This document shows, piece by piece, positions 39,820 through 50,840 of a stretch of 64,000 bases of DNA. The stretch is from assembly GCF_024868665.1 (NCBI RefSeq), contig NC_079908.1, positions 8,903,946 through 8,967,945 of the forward strand, read 5' to 3'. The notes beneath the pieces are model-generated. The model was not told where the DNA came from. It worked only from the letters and a program-made list of their open reading frames with translations, and made no database searches. Source of the stretch: Triplophysa rosa (taxonomy: Eukaryota > Chordata > Actinopteri > Cypriniformes > Nemacheilidae). A program made the position numbers and the translations under genes. How positions within the stretch are numbered: position 1 is the stretch's first letter; each line of letters starts with the position of its first letter.

Positions 39820-40371
39820 TCAGAGCAGTTTCATTGTTAATATTTAGTCACTGCATTGGTGATGTGAAGTTTGTAACGTTTTTAATGGTTATTATTAATG
39901 TTCCAAAGTGGATAAGTCTGATGCTTTATTTTATAAGTACTTATTGCATTGCCTGCCTTTGATGGTTCTTTTGGTTCTTCTCCAGCTGTTTTTTTCCTGT
40001 CTGTGAACTCTCCAGTGCTTCACAATGATCTGTGTACAAACTTCAGTTTGTGAACGTGTGCAAGATCAGCCTGTGCACTAGCAGTGGTGCATCTGCTCCT
40101 GGTAAGTGATGTTGATTTGTATCTTATGGAGGCACAAACGCTTTTAGTTTCAGAACATTATACATCTGATCTCAAATCTGATTTTTAGGCGGCTTAGGCA
40201 ATGAAATCTGTTCTCTTTGTTCAGACATTTAGGCAGTCTATGATATCTGTATCTGTTGCTATAGTAATGATGCTGGATTAACCAAGAGACTTTGTACTAT
40301 AACAAATGTGTTGCTGACTTGCTACCAGAAATATCTGTTTACACTTGGACTATTAGATGTGTCGCTTCATT

Positions 40372-40530
40372 AAAGGATCATTTTATTCAGAAATAAAGTC
40401 CCGTCATCATGTACTCACTCTCATATAATTGAAAACCTATGACTTTCTTTAAATAGATTTTTATTAGTTTCTCAGAATGAAAAATCATACATGTTACAAT
40501 TACATGTGAGGGTGAGTAAATGATGACAAT
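40372..40530. mobile_element. Fold-back MITE, short decayed copy 7
   Basis: The ends TAAAGGATCATTTTATTCAG and GGGTGAGTAAATGATGACAA are the outer parts of the family; the centre is deleted. Confidence 0.55.
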
Positions 40531-40876
40531 GATAATATAAAGAGTTTTTGTATTTTGAGTCCATTACAGCACCTTGTGAATGGTAACGGTGATTATACTA
40601 TATGGTTAGGTTGTGTTTACCATGTGGGAATGTTTTCTGCATTGACCAGAAATGTCGGGAATCTAGATTCATTAGGAATGATACATTGTGGCTGTTTACT
40701 CGACACAGAGGGTCAGTCGAACACTGTACCGGGAGGTTTCTTAATTTTTTCTGTATAATGATTAATCTGAGACTGTTACATGATTTGTTCCCCCCATAGA
40801 TTTGATCCTGTCTCCCATTATATTGGGTTTATCCAGCTCTTCACATTTCGTATAACGAACACTTTATTCTGTAGAC

Positions 40877-40904
40877 ATGGTGTCCAGACCTGGAGATTTT
40901 CCAG
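40877..40904 (+). CDS. kiaa1191: kiaa1191 coding exon 1
   Basis: It encodes MVSRPGDFP and one base of an Ala codon. The acceptor just upstream is TTCTGTAG at 40867-40874. Confidence 0.85.
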
Positions 40905-43900
40905 GTAAAGAGAAAGCGACTGTTTTTATAACACTTTGCCATGAATTAACGTTTTAAGTTTTTAAACTTGTGAAGTTATAATAGTAAGTCATAAACACAC
41001 CTACTATTACATAGTAATTCAACATGTTTTAAGTGATAGTTCACCCAAAAATGAAAATTCCTATCATCATTTACTCACCTCTTGTCATGTCAAACCTGTA
41101 CGAGTTTCTTTCTTCCGCAGAACACAAAAGAAGATATTTTGAAAAATGTTGTTGAACGAACAGCGATGGCAACCATTCACTTGCATTGGCTTTGTGTCCA
41201 TACAATAGAAGTCAATGACTGCCACCGCTGTTCGGTTATCAACATTCTTCAAAATATCTTCTTTTGTGTTCTGCGGAAGAAAGAAAGTCATACATGTCTG
41301 AAATGACAAGAGTGTGAGTAAATTATGTCAGAATTGTAATTTTTGGGTGAACTATCCCTTTAATATCAGTTTCTCTTTAAAATGTAGTAGTCTGTCTGTT
41401 TGAGGTTGTTTTTAATGCAGATGTTGTTTACGCAGTGCTGTGTTCTTTTATTTCAGCCCTGGAAGCGGGTTCAGGTGTCAGTGATGGTCTCCTTGGAGGC
41501 ATGTCCATTCCCGTCGGGATGACCCGCCGAGCCATCAGCTATGATGATAACCTTGAGCGGCCTATCTCTCCACCTCCAACTGACATTAATATTAGCAACC
41601 TCTGGAAGCGACCGGTTATTCCTGAGAGGAAGTTTGCACGGCTAGCTGAGGTGTTTTTTTCCTTTGGTTATCTGATTTGCTTTTTTTTTGCGAAATGAGC
41701 CACCTGACTGCCCAGTCGATCAATGTCTGACTCTGAACCAACAGTGCTTTTGTATATAAAGGCATTGCCTGTTTCATACAGGCTTAGCAACAACAAGACT
41801 TTTTGCTTCTAATAAACTTCCTTCAAAATTGAGATTTCGAATTATTCTTTTCATTAACATCCAGACTATACAGGATTATTGGATATCATAAACAGTGAAG
41901 GATACGTTTATGCTGACCAGTTGAAGGCATCTTAGTAGACAGAATTTTACCAAACAGTTGAATTAAGTAATGTGTTGCTGATGCTGGCTGCTTTGAAAGT
42001 TTTACCAGTTTCGTATCATAGTAAGCACATTTTAAATCATAGTAAACACATTTTTTAGATGATTCAATTTATTGTCATTGCACATGTACAAGGCAACGAA
42101 ATGTGACCTCTGCATTTAACCCATCCAGAGAGTAGTGAACACACGTACCCCCGGAGCAGTGGGCAGCTATCACTACAGCGCCCGGGGAGCAAGTAGGGGT
42201 AAGGTGCCTTGCTCAAGGGCACCTCAGTTGTTACCCGCCGGCCCTGGGAATCTAACCGGCAACCTTCTGGTCATGAGTCCGACTCTCTAACCATTAGGCC
42301 ACAACTGCCCAATTTGGTTAGTAGGCAAATGCTAAGTTATCTTCTGTTTATCTGTAGGAGGACGAATTGGATGGAGGAGCAAAGCAAAGTGTAACATTAG
42401 AATCCTCCAAACCTCAAATCCCTGTGGTTAAAGCTAAAGCCTCTTCTGTCATGAACTCCCTCATCATCAGTAAAGAACTTTATGAACTTTATTTGACAGT
42501 GTTGTTAGCTGTTTCTTGCGTAGAATAATCTTGACCTGTTTGTGTTGCAGAACAGACCCAGGAGAGCATGCACAAGTTTGAGAAGCAGGCAGGACTGACT
42601 GATACAGGCTACACTCCACACAAAGGCCTGGCTGCTGAAGAGACCCGCTTCCATCGTCTGGCAGAGTCCATGCATGTAGGCAGAGACCGTCATTACATCA
42701 CATTTGAATGGCAATAAACAGATTGTGGTCATTTTGTAGACGTCCTCACAATTTGACGATAAAACGATAAAAATAAGTTATCAGATGTCTTGAGAACTGC
42801 ATGTGTCAACCAGACTGCAAGCTTTCTCACTCTTTTAGAAGAAATTCACGAAACATTTGTAGTCATTCGTAATGTATTTATTCCATAACTTTGCAAATAA
42901 ACAGCGGACACATTTGATTTTAAATATTTACATTTTCATATTTACATATACTGTACATTACATGTTGAAATTAATGTAATTTAAATGATCTGCAATTGTG
43001 TACAGTATCAGTAAAGGCTAAAGTCCATTCATAATTGTTGTTAAAAACATAAATTCTGTGTTTGCTGTAATTGTAGAAACTTGCCATGCAAAATGTAGAT
43101 ACCAAGGAAGAGAAACAGCCGTCTTCTGGTCAGTCAACACCTGCAGGGACCCCGCAGTCATCACCTAAACAGAAACGCAGGTAAAAATGAATGAATCAAG
43201 AGCAATACATGCGTATGCAGTAGCTTGACAATGACGTTTGTGTGCCCTGTAGATGGCATCATTGATATCATTCTGATTCGGTTGTGTGTTTTGACAGAGG
43301 CTGGTTCAGCAGTCAGGGCTCCACTGCGTCCCTCACAGGCTCTGAGATGAGCACCAGCTCCAGTATAGATCTGACAACAGGAGAGGGAGTCGTAGAGCGC
43401 TGGGGTGTTTTTGGACCGCGGTCTCAAGTCAGCAAGTCCACAACTGACCCAGGTGCAGATCCAGCCCCATCAGGTAAACCACACAGTGCACCTAAAGATG
43501 AAAAAGAATCTAATGACCCATAATTCTGTTCATATGATTTATTTAAACAGTCTGTGTAGGACTGAATCTTTCACATAAGAAACATTAAGTTAGTAATGCT
43601 ATTGCATATTCTAACACCAATCAATAAAAAAACTGTTTAGCATTGAGATCTCCAAATTGCTGTTGCTTTATGAAATAAATTAAAAGCCACAAGAGGCTGT
43701 GTGTTGTGATATTTTGGGAATATTTACTACGGCTTACCCATAACAAAATAATATCATGTGGCTTATTGCTTGGGAGAAATGACGCACTTGAACTCACTAT
43801 TCCATTTTACGTCATTCTTATGACTAGCCAGCTTCTCGTGTTTATCCAAGGCCTTTTATCTATATTTACCGACCACTGCAGAGATCTGTTCTGTTGACAG

Positions 43901-44248
43901 AATCAAGGTCCAGTGCAGTGAAACAATATGAAGCTCTCCAAATGTTGCATTCAAGTGTTTTTATCATCTGATGTTGCACTGCCCCCTATCTTTTCAAAAC
44001 ACACTCAGGCTGAACGTCATTCCTGTGCATCCACAGGGGGCTTTGCTCTGCAGTCTTATAAGGGAGCCCAGAAACCAACCCCGATGGAAGTGATGAAGGC
44101 GCAGGCCACGCGCTTGGCCGAGGACTCTGCTGGTTTCAAAGCGCCCCCCAAGATGGAGATCCCCACCGTGGAGGGGAAGAGACAAATGACCCGACCTCAC
44201 AAACTCAAGCACCGTGATATGAACGTGCTTACGCCCTCAGGATTCTGA
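40877..44248 (+). CDS. kiaa1191: KIAA1191 / p33MONOX homologue, complete
   Basis: Seven coding exons (40877-40904, 41457-41650, 42358-42469, 42551-42675, 43077-43180, 43298-43473, 44037-44248) join in phase to give 316 residues, close to the human protein of about 305. Conserved blocks are SYDDNLERPISPPPTD, WKRPVIPERKFARLAE, PVVKAKA, QTQESMHKFEKQAG, GYTPHKGLAAEETRFHRLAE, KRRGWFSS, VFGPRS, SYKGAQKPTPMEVMKAQA and the C-terminus HRDMNVLTPSGF. The human protein has been called a putative monooxygenase linked to neuronal survival, but I see no flavin- or NADPH-binding motif, so catalysis is unproven. It is likely a cytoplasmic, largely disordered protein. The start ATG matches the conserved N-terminus. 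Confidence 0.93.
41029..41363. mobile_element. Fold-back MITE, best-preserved copy 8
   Basis: A near-complete palindrome from TTAAGTGATAGTTCACCC to GGTGAACTATCCCTTTAA in the first coding intron of kiaa1191. The arms are so alike that similar short frames open on both strands. Confidence 0.88.
41457..41650 (+). CDS. kiaa1191: kiaa1191 coding exon 2
   Basis: It encodes ALEAGSGVSDGLLGGMSIPV through KFARLAE. It closes in phase 0 before gtgttt, a weaker donor than most here. Confidence 0.9.
42058..42310 (-). mobile_element. tRNA-derived SINE (V-SINE/HE1-like)
   Basis: Read on the minus strand, it has a tRNA-like head (GTGGCCTAATGGTTAGAGAG, then GGTTAGATTCC), a central GTGCCCTTGAGCAAGGCACC block and a tail ATTGACAATAAATTG-like. 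It fits the zebrafish HE1 / V-SINE type in intron 2 of kiaa1191. Confidence 0.75.
42358..42469 (+). CDS. kiaa1191: kiaa1191 coding exon 3
   Basis: It encodes EDELDGGAKQSVTLESSKPQ and KAKASSVMNSLII. It begins 47 bp after the SINE that fills the preceding intron. Confidence 0.9.
42551..42675 (+). CDS. kiaa1191: kiaa1191 coding exon 4
   Basis: It encodes QTQESMHKFEKQAGLTDTGY and TPHKGLAAEETRFHRLAESM, the best conserved part of the family. Confidence 0.92.
43077..43180 (+). CDS. kiaa1191: kiaa1191 coding exon 5
   Basis: It encodes KLAMQNVDTKEEKQPSSGQS and TPAGTPQSSPKQKR, with a Ser/Thr-Pro-rich segment likely to be phosphorylated. Confidence 0.9.
43298..43473 (+). CDS. kiaa1191: kiaa1191 coding exon 6
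   Basis: It encodes GWFSSQGSTASLTGSEMSTS and VVERWGVFGPRSQVSKS, a serine-rich region that varies between species around the fixed GWF and FGPRS motifs. Confidence 0.9.
44037..44248 (+). CDS. kiaa1191: kiaa1191 coding exon 7 (last)
   Basis: It encodes GFALQSYKGAQKPTPMEVMK through NVLTPSGF and TGA at 44246-44248. Confidence 0.93.
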
Positions 44249-45292
44249 GAACCACTTCCTGGAAAACCCCTCAGATCGTACACATTGTGAACCTGTAGCT
44301 GGTCTACCCTTGTGTTCCCCTGTGCTGTCTTGCTGTTCGGTCTCTGCAGTACTAATAGCTTTTCCCCATCGCCGAAAACATGACCCCACGTTCCTCACAG
44401 CGCCACTTTGCTAGTGTCTAATGTAAATGTGAGCTTTCAAAAGATGTTTAGTGTGAATGATCACTTGCTGGTGCCATTGTCTGTGTTGTCATCTTTTTTT
44501 TGCCTTTTAATTTGGTATTACCTTTCGCTAAAAATCTCTGATCAACTCACCTTCATCTGATTTGAATGACTTCTGTGGAATTTGACTGTTTGCTTCAGTT
44601 ACTATTCGGTTTCGGTTTGGTAAAAGCCTAAATGTTTGTCATTCTTCAGGTTTCTCCTTTATAGTGAATGGAAGGAAGTCATGGGGTTGGAATGATGTGG
44701 GGTGATTAAATGATAACAGAATTTCTTTCGCTTATGAAATATCTCTTTAATTTAGAACGTGAACGAGTGTGTTTGTGTACGTCTTTCTTGATGTTTTTGG
44801 ATATACTGTGGTGTGTACAGTATATTCATTAGCTTTCATGTTAACACTGACTGATCAAATACATTGTGGTTTTATTTGCTGGCTTTTATGCAGGATGCGT
44901 TCTATCACATAGCTGCAACTTAATAAAATAACTTGAGAATTTGTTTTTTGCCCGCCTAGTTGACATATAATGATGAATAATATTGTGATTTTTTTTGTAT
45001 AACATCAGTACACAACAGGTTCAGTGATAACTTAATTCTTTAAGTCTTTACTGTTGTGTAGTGGTCTGTGACATTTAAAGCATCATTGGTTGTGACAAGG
45101 ATGGTCTAACAAATGATAAGGGCACTAAAATGACTGAAGGCTAAGAAGGTTTTTGACTGAAATTTTATTTAAGTTAGTAGCTGCTGTATTTTTGTTACAA
45201 GTTAAATGTTTTGTTTGAATTTCTCAAAAGATCAAATGTAGTAACTTTGATCTTGTTGGAACTGTTAATACATGAATAAATAATAAATGTCA
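44249..45292 (+). other. kiaa1191 3'UTR
   Basis: No other gene is seen. AATAAA-type signals occur at about 44920 (TTAATAAAATAAC) and at about 45276 (GAATAAATAATAAATG); the second is followed by a T-rich stretch and is the more likely cleavage site. Confidence 0.5.
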
Positions 45293-45488
45293 TAAACTCC
45301 CTGTGGTGCTTTTTCTTTTGCACTAATTGTATTGTATTGTCTAAAATTAATAAATATTTAATATAATCTAACATAATAAATGTTAAAATTAATAAATTAT
45401 ACTGTGTAGGCACACATCAACTAATGTGTATAGATCTTTCTGCCTACAATTTTTAAGAGATTTTGGTAGAGCAGTTCCCACCTAAGCT

Positions 45489-46035
45489 TTAAAGGGGTCA
45501 TATGACACGGCTAAAATGAAAATTATCGTTTGTTTTAGATGTAATGTAATGTGTATACACGATTTTAGGTTCAAAAACGCTGTATTTTCCACATACTGTG
45601 CATGTTTGTATCTCCTCTTTGCCCCGCCTCTCTGAATTGAACCAAGCTCATCGCTCTAAAAAGCGAGGTGTGCTATGATTGGCCAGTTAACCAGTGCATA
45701 GTGATTGGTTGAATACTGCAAGCGTGTGATGGAAATGTAACGCCTCTTACCATATTTGGAACATCAGGTTCCAAAGTAATTGTACTGACAGGTACGCCCA
45801 TCTTACGTGCGTATACATTTGGGCGGTCTTAGTCAAATCATACCACGAACAGATGTAGATTTGTGGGGGTGTGGTTACACGAGTTTCAGGCAGGTCTGGG
45901 TGAGCATTCGCTTTTAGAAAGAATGCATTTTTTGTTCCGAAACTTAATTTTTTCAATTTTACATGTCTAATACATGCATGGGCAACTTATAACACACCAA
46001 AGACACAGAAAAACACGTATTCGCGCCATAATATT
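45489..46035. mobile_element. TTAA-type element, right end missing
   Basis: It starts TTAAAGGGGTCATATGACAC, a terminus common to TTAA-targeting cyprinid MITEs. It fades near CGCGCCATAATATTTATT, where intact copies usually end in the inverse of the start. Confidence 0.55.
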
Positions 46036-48840
46036 TATTATAGAAAGGCAGACCTATAAAAAAATTTGCATTATCGTAATTTGTGTTAATCTGTTCCCAT
46101 AAAATCCTATAAATCTCTATTCTTTCCTCTGTTGTGTATTATTGTGGGCTCCAGAACATTTTCCTTCCCAACTGCTCATATGACACTGTTCCCTCCCCTT
46201 GTAGTATATTAATCTTCCACATGGAGGCAGTGGCTTTCCAACATAGCTGTTTTTCTGGTATAACGACTCGACCCACGCGTCACGGTAGTACAATGTTGGT
46301 GGGTAACATGAGTGCTGTAAGAGGAAACTACCCTTGGCCTAAACATTACATCGTCCTACATGATAAACAAAATCAAAACAAAGCCCAAATTCTTTACTGT
46401 TTCAAAAATCCTGTACATAAACAATAGCAAATGACAGTAACGTTAGTTACGCAACTGCCCTCCAACATTCGCTCCATCCTTCATTGGCAGTCTCCTCACA
46501 ACTGATGCTGCCATGGTAAACATGCTTTCCTGGAAGTCCATCCCCGGACACCCTCCACCCAACAGCGCCCTCTCTTTGTCTCACACACACCTTCTTCCAT
46601 AGTCCCTCCGTGACGTCATACTTTTGTATGCTGTCATTTCCTACGCTTGGCGTTTCCGGCGGGATGTCTGGATTTAATATGTAGCCTGGTGGTCCACCCA
46701 GCTCTGAGAGTGCGAGGGGCTCTGTTGCATGTGTGAATCATTGTGAAAAAGTTATGAGATCACAGTCTGACCGCAACATGCAGACGTGGGTTTAGGGCTC
46801 TTGGATGAGAAGGTTGTGTTGTTTTAAGTTTGTCTGTAGGGAGTGTGCCTTGCTCTCTCAGTCTCAGATCATGATTTAGATCATACCATAATATCCATAA
46901 AATAAACATTTTTTTAGAAATGCTTATTGGATTACTTCACTTAATGGCTTTTATTGCCTTTTGCATTCGTTTAGCTGCATTTTTCCTGCTAAGATTTCTC
47001 ATACAAGGAAATAGATGTTGTTGTTTTTTAAGGGGCTTTCCTTTAGCTTGATTTTCTTTTATCTTGTTATATCTTTAACTTGCTAGTTACATATTTTAAA
47101 TGTTTTTGCTGTATTCTCATTTCCGCATTGATAAAACCATTTGGTGAACCTGATCGACTTGAGGGAAAATGGTACTAATAGTCATGACTGCTAATAAGCA
47201 CTTGATGCCTTGTATAATTAGTAATGACTTGCAGTTTAAAGTGAGATAGTAATTTGAATTAATGAGAGGATCTTGTATTTTAAATAAATCACTCGAGGTG
47301 CATTCCAGAGTCACATGGCGGATGCTCTGGATGGAAGAACTGGCCTGAGCTCAGTGGTCCAGTGCTGTCGGGCCGAGAAATGCACCCCTGCCAGATTATG
47401 CACCTCCTTCAATAACACTGCTGTCCGATTGGCTAATTCTAACCCCTCCCCACCTAATCCTAAACCTAACCCCTCCCCTAACACCTGATGAAATGGCTTG
47501 CACTGCTTCAGTCATATAATAATCAAACCAATCTTAGTTTTTGACCAGTGAACTATTAAATCCATGGTCCTGTGTTCGGTAAATACAATGGGTGTGGAAG
47601 ATTTATAGCAATTGAAATATTGCTCACTTTGAAAGTCATGCAATAACAAGGAAATTTTGATCTAGCTGGTGCAGTATTTTGTTTTTGAATAATGACTAAT
47701 TTGTTCAGGTAAAAAGCAGAGAATCGAAGTATACATAGTAATTCTTTTCTTCAAAGCTTCAGTTGGTTATTTAATTTTATTGCTCGTTCCAATATACTAA
47801 CAAAGTAACAATAGATAGTATCGCATAGCATCTTAGACCAAATGTTTAAAACAAATGCACATGTTAATCTCATAAAACACAGTTATCTATGGGCTAAGAT
47901 CCAAAACACTGAATTGTAACTGTTGAAATAGATCAAATATCAAAACATCCTATTGGCCTTTCTGACATCTAAAATAGTCAAAGTCATTGGCAACAGCTTA
48001 ATGTGGTTAAGGTCAATTTTGTTTTACTTCAGGCTTAGCACAACAGAAAAACAAACAGTGCAGATAATAATAATTCACAATTAATACAGCTCCCCTTCTT
48101 TTTTACAGAATCAGTCACTTAATCACTTGTTTGCTTATGTTTGTTACAAATAATCTAAAATATTAATTATGCTCTTTATATGACTAAATGAAATTATTAC
48201 TCAAAACAGAAGAATAAATCTGGGTTGTGTAAGAGCATAGAGAAGGCAGATTTTTTGCTTTCATAGGAACATTTTGATTCATATATTGTTCATATATTGT
48301 TTTTGAGCAATAAACTACTGATGTGGTAGGAATGATATCGGGTTTATTGATCAAGGTTATTATAAACAGTTTGTATGTAAATGACTGTTTTATGTCTTAC
48401 TGAACTGGTGCCAAGACACTAAACACTGAAGATATATGATTACAAAATTAGATGACTATAATCTGGGTACTGAAACACAACACATTGCAACACAAAGCAT
48501 TGCACTTTGACTCTGTAAAGGTTTTTATTGAGGGTGTGACTGTTCATCTTCTATACCACCCTTTCAGTGGTCACAAGCTGCCCACTCATGACAGCGTCCA
48601 GCCCTGACAGCATACACGCTAATAAGCGATTTACTGCATTTCACTCCACATGGGACATGGTCCTCGCTTCAGACAGATTGCAAAATGTTTTCCTGGTTAT
48701 TATGTTGTCATATGTTTTAAAAGTGTTTTTCATGTAACAGACTGAGTTTAAGTTTTTAGTGCATCACGTTAATATAGGGAGTTGGTCTTACCTAACTGGT
48801 TCCATTAACCCTTCCTGTATAATTTTTAACATGTCAGTTA
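46036..48840. other. Intergenic, no gene seen
   Basis: Mostly AT-rich. A GC-richer patch at about 46440-46740 contains a consensus cAMP-response element. A short pyrimidine-rich degenerate telomere-like run (CCTAAACCTAACCCCTCCCC) lies near 47460. Confidence 0.4.
46611..46618. promoter_or_regulatory. TGACGTCA (full CRE)
   Basis: A perfect palindromic cAMP-response element in a GC-richer patch between kiaa1191 and gfpt2. One 8-bp word can occur by chance, so function is unproven. Confidence 0.3.
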
Positions 48841-48849
48841 TTTACTTCC

Positions 48850-49185
48850 ACTCAGACACAAGAGCATCAGTGAGGTCAGGACCGATGCTGGGTGAATGGG
48901 TTTGTCCTCATTCCAATTCATCCCAAAGGTGTTGAGCGGGATTAAGGTAGGGGCTTTTGTACAGGTTAAAACCACTATAATATTTCTTTATAAAGCGGGT
49001 CTAAAAAATAGTTTGGGTCTCTCCCCAAACTGTTGCATCATTGTAGGAAGCACACATTTATTTGGCACACAAAACAATTCTAAATAATTGTGCTTCCTAC
49101 GTTACAGTTTCCCTTTGCTGGAAATAACTGACCTATTCACACCTGTTCATCAGAAGGGATTTCTACATACTTTTGGCTATACGTA
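48850..49185. mobile_element. Fossil Tc1/mariner-like fragment
   Basis: Scattered words match a common teleost Tc1-like element in order: GTGAGGTCAGGAC, TCATCCCAAAGGTGTTGAG, CCCCAAACTGTTGCATCA, AGTTTCCCTTTGCTGGAAAT and CATACTTTTGGCTATA. No open frame remains. Confidence 0.5.
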
Positions 49186-49288
49186 AATCTATCGGAGATG
49201 GTAAATTGAGTGGCAATCTGTTAAACGAAGTATTTAAATAAACATTTAGAGACTTCTTTTATATTTTTTAGCATTGTGATTTAATGAC

Positions 49289-49290
<2 letters not shown>

Positions 49291-49319
<29 letters not shown>
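49291..49319. repeat. (GA)n microsatellite
   Basis: An AG repeat of about 29 bp, followed within 75 bp by a C homopolymer of about 16 bp at 49393-49408. Confidence 0.9.
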
Positions 49320-49324
<5 letters not shown>

Positions 49325-49409
49325 AGAGAAAGGTCACACGTCCCTGGCACTCTGGTGGGGTGATACATTGGTTCCACAAATCCTCACAATAGCCCCCCCC
49401 CCCCCCCCA

Positions 49410-50670
49410 AAGGAGGACCACACAGGGTCCATGTCTTCTTTATCTTAACATGACACAGATGTTTACACAAAAGATCAGTTTCACACTGTCTGTAACACTA
49501 TGTAATGGCACAATCAATGTAAAAATTACTCTGTAATTAACTGTAGTCAATGTCAAATATCATGTAATGAAATGTAGACAGTTATTAATAAATAACTGTT
49601 ATTAATTATTAAAAAAGAATTGTCAAGGTGAATATTAAAGTTTTCAAGTGTAAAATTCTGCAGGAGGAAGAAGGAAAGAATGCTTGAAGGACTCCCCTCA
49701 TCATACAGAATGTCACATAGTGAAGTTGCCACAGCTGATTTTTCATCAATTCAGTTATTCAAATTGTGGTTTTGTGGACTTGGTTCGAAACAGTAAATTA
49801 TTACACAACATTATAGTCATTTGATATATTACATTAAATATTAGATATTTAGTTCTGGAAATGCTATCATTCTTTACAGATCATATTTAACAGTAGTACA
49901 GTATGAACATAACGAAGTGATTCAACGAAACCAGACAAATAAAAAATAAGGCTTTTGTTTAAATAACTTTATTGAAAACGACTTTTCTAGCCGAATTGTA
50001 TATTGCAGTATCTACAAATAATTTTTAAGTGTTTTTCCATTACTCTTAATTTAAATGTATTTATTATAAAAACATATTTTTTTATCAATGTTAGTAAGAT
50101 ATAGATTAATTTATCACATATATTGTGACAATGTGACATCGGTGAACCCATATGAGCATAACCATTTCTAAAACAAATCATTGTTAGCAATCTTGAAAAT
50201 GTTTTAAAAAAGTGTGATAACTAAATGTGTTTATTTGTTTTTAAAAAAGTCTGAATAAGGGGTACTTTATAATAATAATAATCCTTATTGACAAACATTT
50301 AAACTATGTGGTTTGTCCTCATTTGCATAGGTGTGTGTTTGCTCACGTGTGTTGTGTGTTCAGAGCAGGAAACGGGAAAAGCAATTGCATTTGAGCATGC
50401 ACACTATTATATCCTTATTTACCCAATCGCTTATTATATACATAGGCTAACTCAGTAACGTCATGTGTCTATAAAGCCGCAAAAACAGTTAATTCACCAT
50501 TATGTTCCTCCATTGAAGACATTTATATAAACAATGCTATTTATGGCACCCGTATTGAGCATACACGCATAGTCATAAGTCCGTAATGAAGTCGTTAAAC
50601 TGGTTCAGGGAAACATCAATCATTGGTTTCAACCTAGATGACCGACACTTCATGTCAGTCAGTCAGCGCC
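49410..50670. other. Upstream region of gfpt2
   Basis: No gene is seen. A CACGTG E-box lies at 50344-50349, about 490 bp before the gfpt2 start codon. Confidence 0.4.
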
Positions 50671-50677
50671 AGCGGAG

Positions 50678-50732
50678 GGCGGGGCCGATGTTGCCATAGT
50701 AACCAGAGGTGGAGCAGAGTCTAAGTTATAAG
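50678..50732 (+). promoter_or_regulatory. gfpt2 core promoter region
   Basis: A GC box (GGGCGGGGCC, 50678-50687) is followed by an RFX X-box (50690-50703) and a TATA-like TTATAAGG (about 50726-50733), roughly 100 bp before the coding start. The order and spacing suit a core promoter, with transcription probably starting near 50755. Confidence 0.5.
50690..50703 (+). promoter_or_regulatory. X-box (RFX-factor site)
   Basis: GTTGCC-AT-AGTAAC fits the X-box consensus GTNRCC(N0-3)RGYAAC at every position. RFX factors bind such sites. Confidence 0.6.
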
Positions 50733-50833
50733 GCGGTTGTTTGTAATTCCTCCTCCAAGTCTCATATTGCGCTGCTTCGCTTCACCAGCAGACCCTCAAA
50801 ACTACATTTTGCTTCAGAGAAGAGACTTGAACG

Positions 50834-50840
50834 ATGTGCG
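50834..50840 (+). CDS. gfpt2: gfpt2 coding exon 1
   Basis: Only seven coding bases: ATG, TGC and one base of a Gly codon, before a perfect GTACGT donor. It carries the catalytic Cys2 codon. Confidence 0.85.

Noticed and set aside
40877..44248. Calling kiaa1191 a proven monooxygenase
   Set aside because: The name derives from early annotation. No FAD-binding GxGxxG or other cofactor motif is visible in the 316 residues.
47440..47490. Interstitial telomere tract
   Set aside because: CCTAACCCC-type words are few and irregular, without a run of perfect TTAGGG units; the same is true near 34780.
49043..49100. 12-bp stem (GTAGGAAGCACA / TGTGCTTCCTAC) with a 34-nt loop as a possible RNA hairpin
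   Set aside because: It lies inside a fossil Tc1-like fragment whose consensus already contains the left arm. The stem is short and probably accidental.
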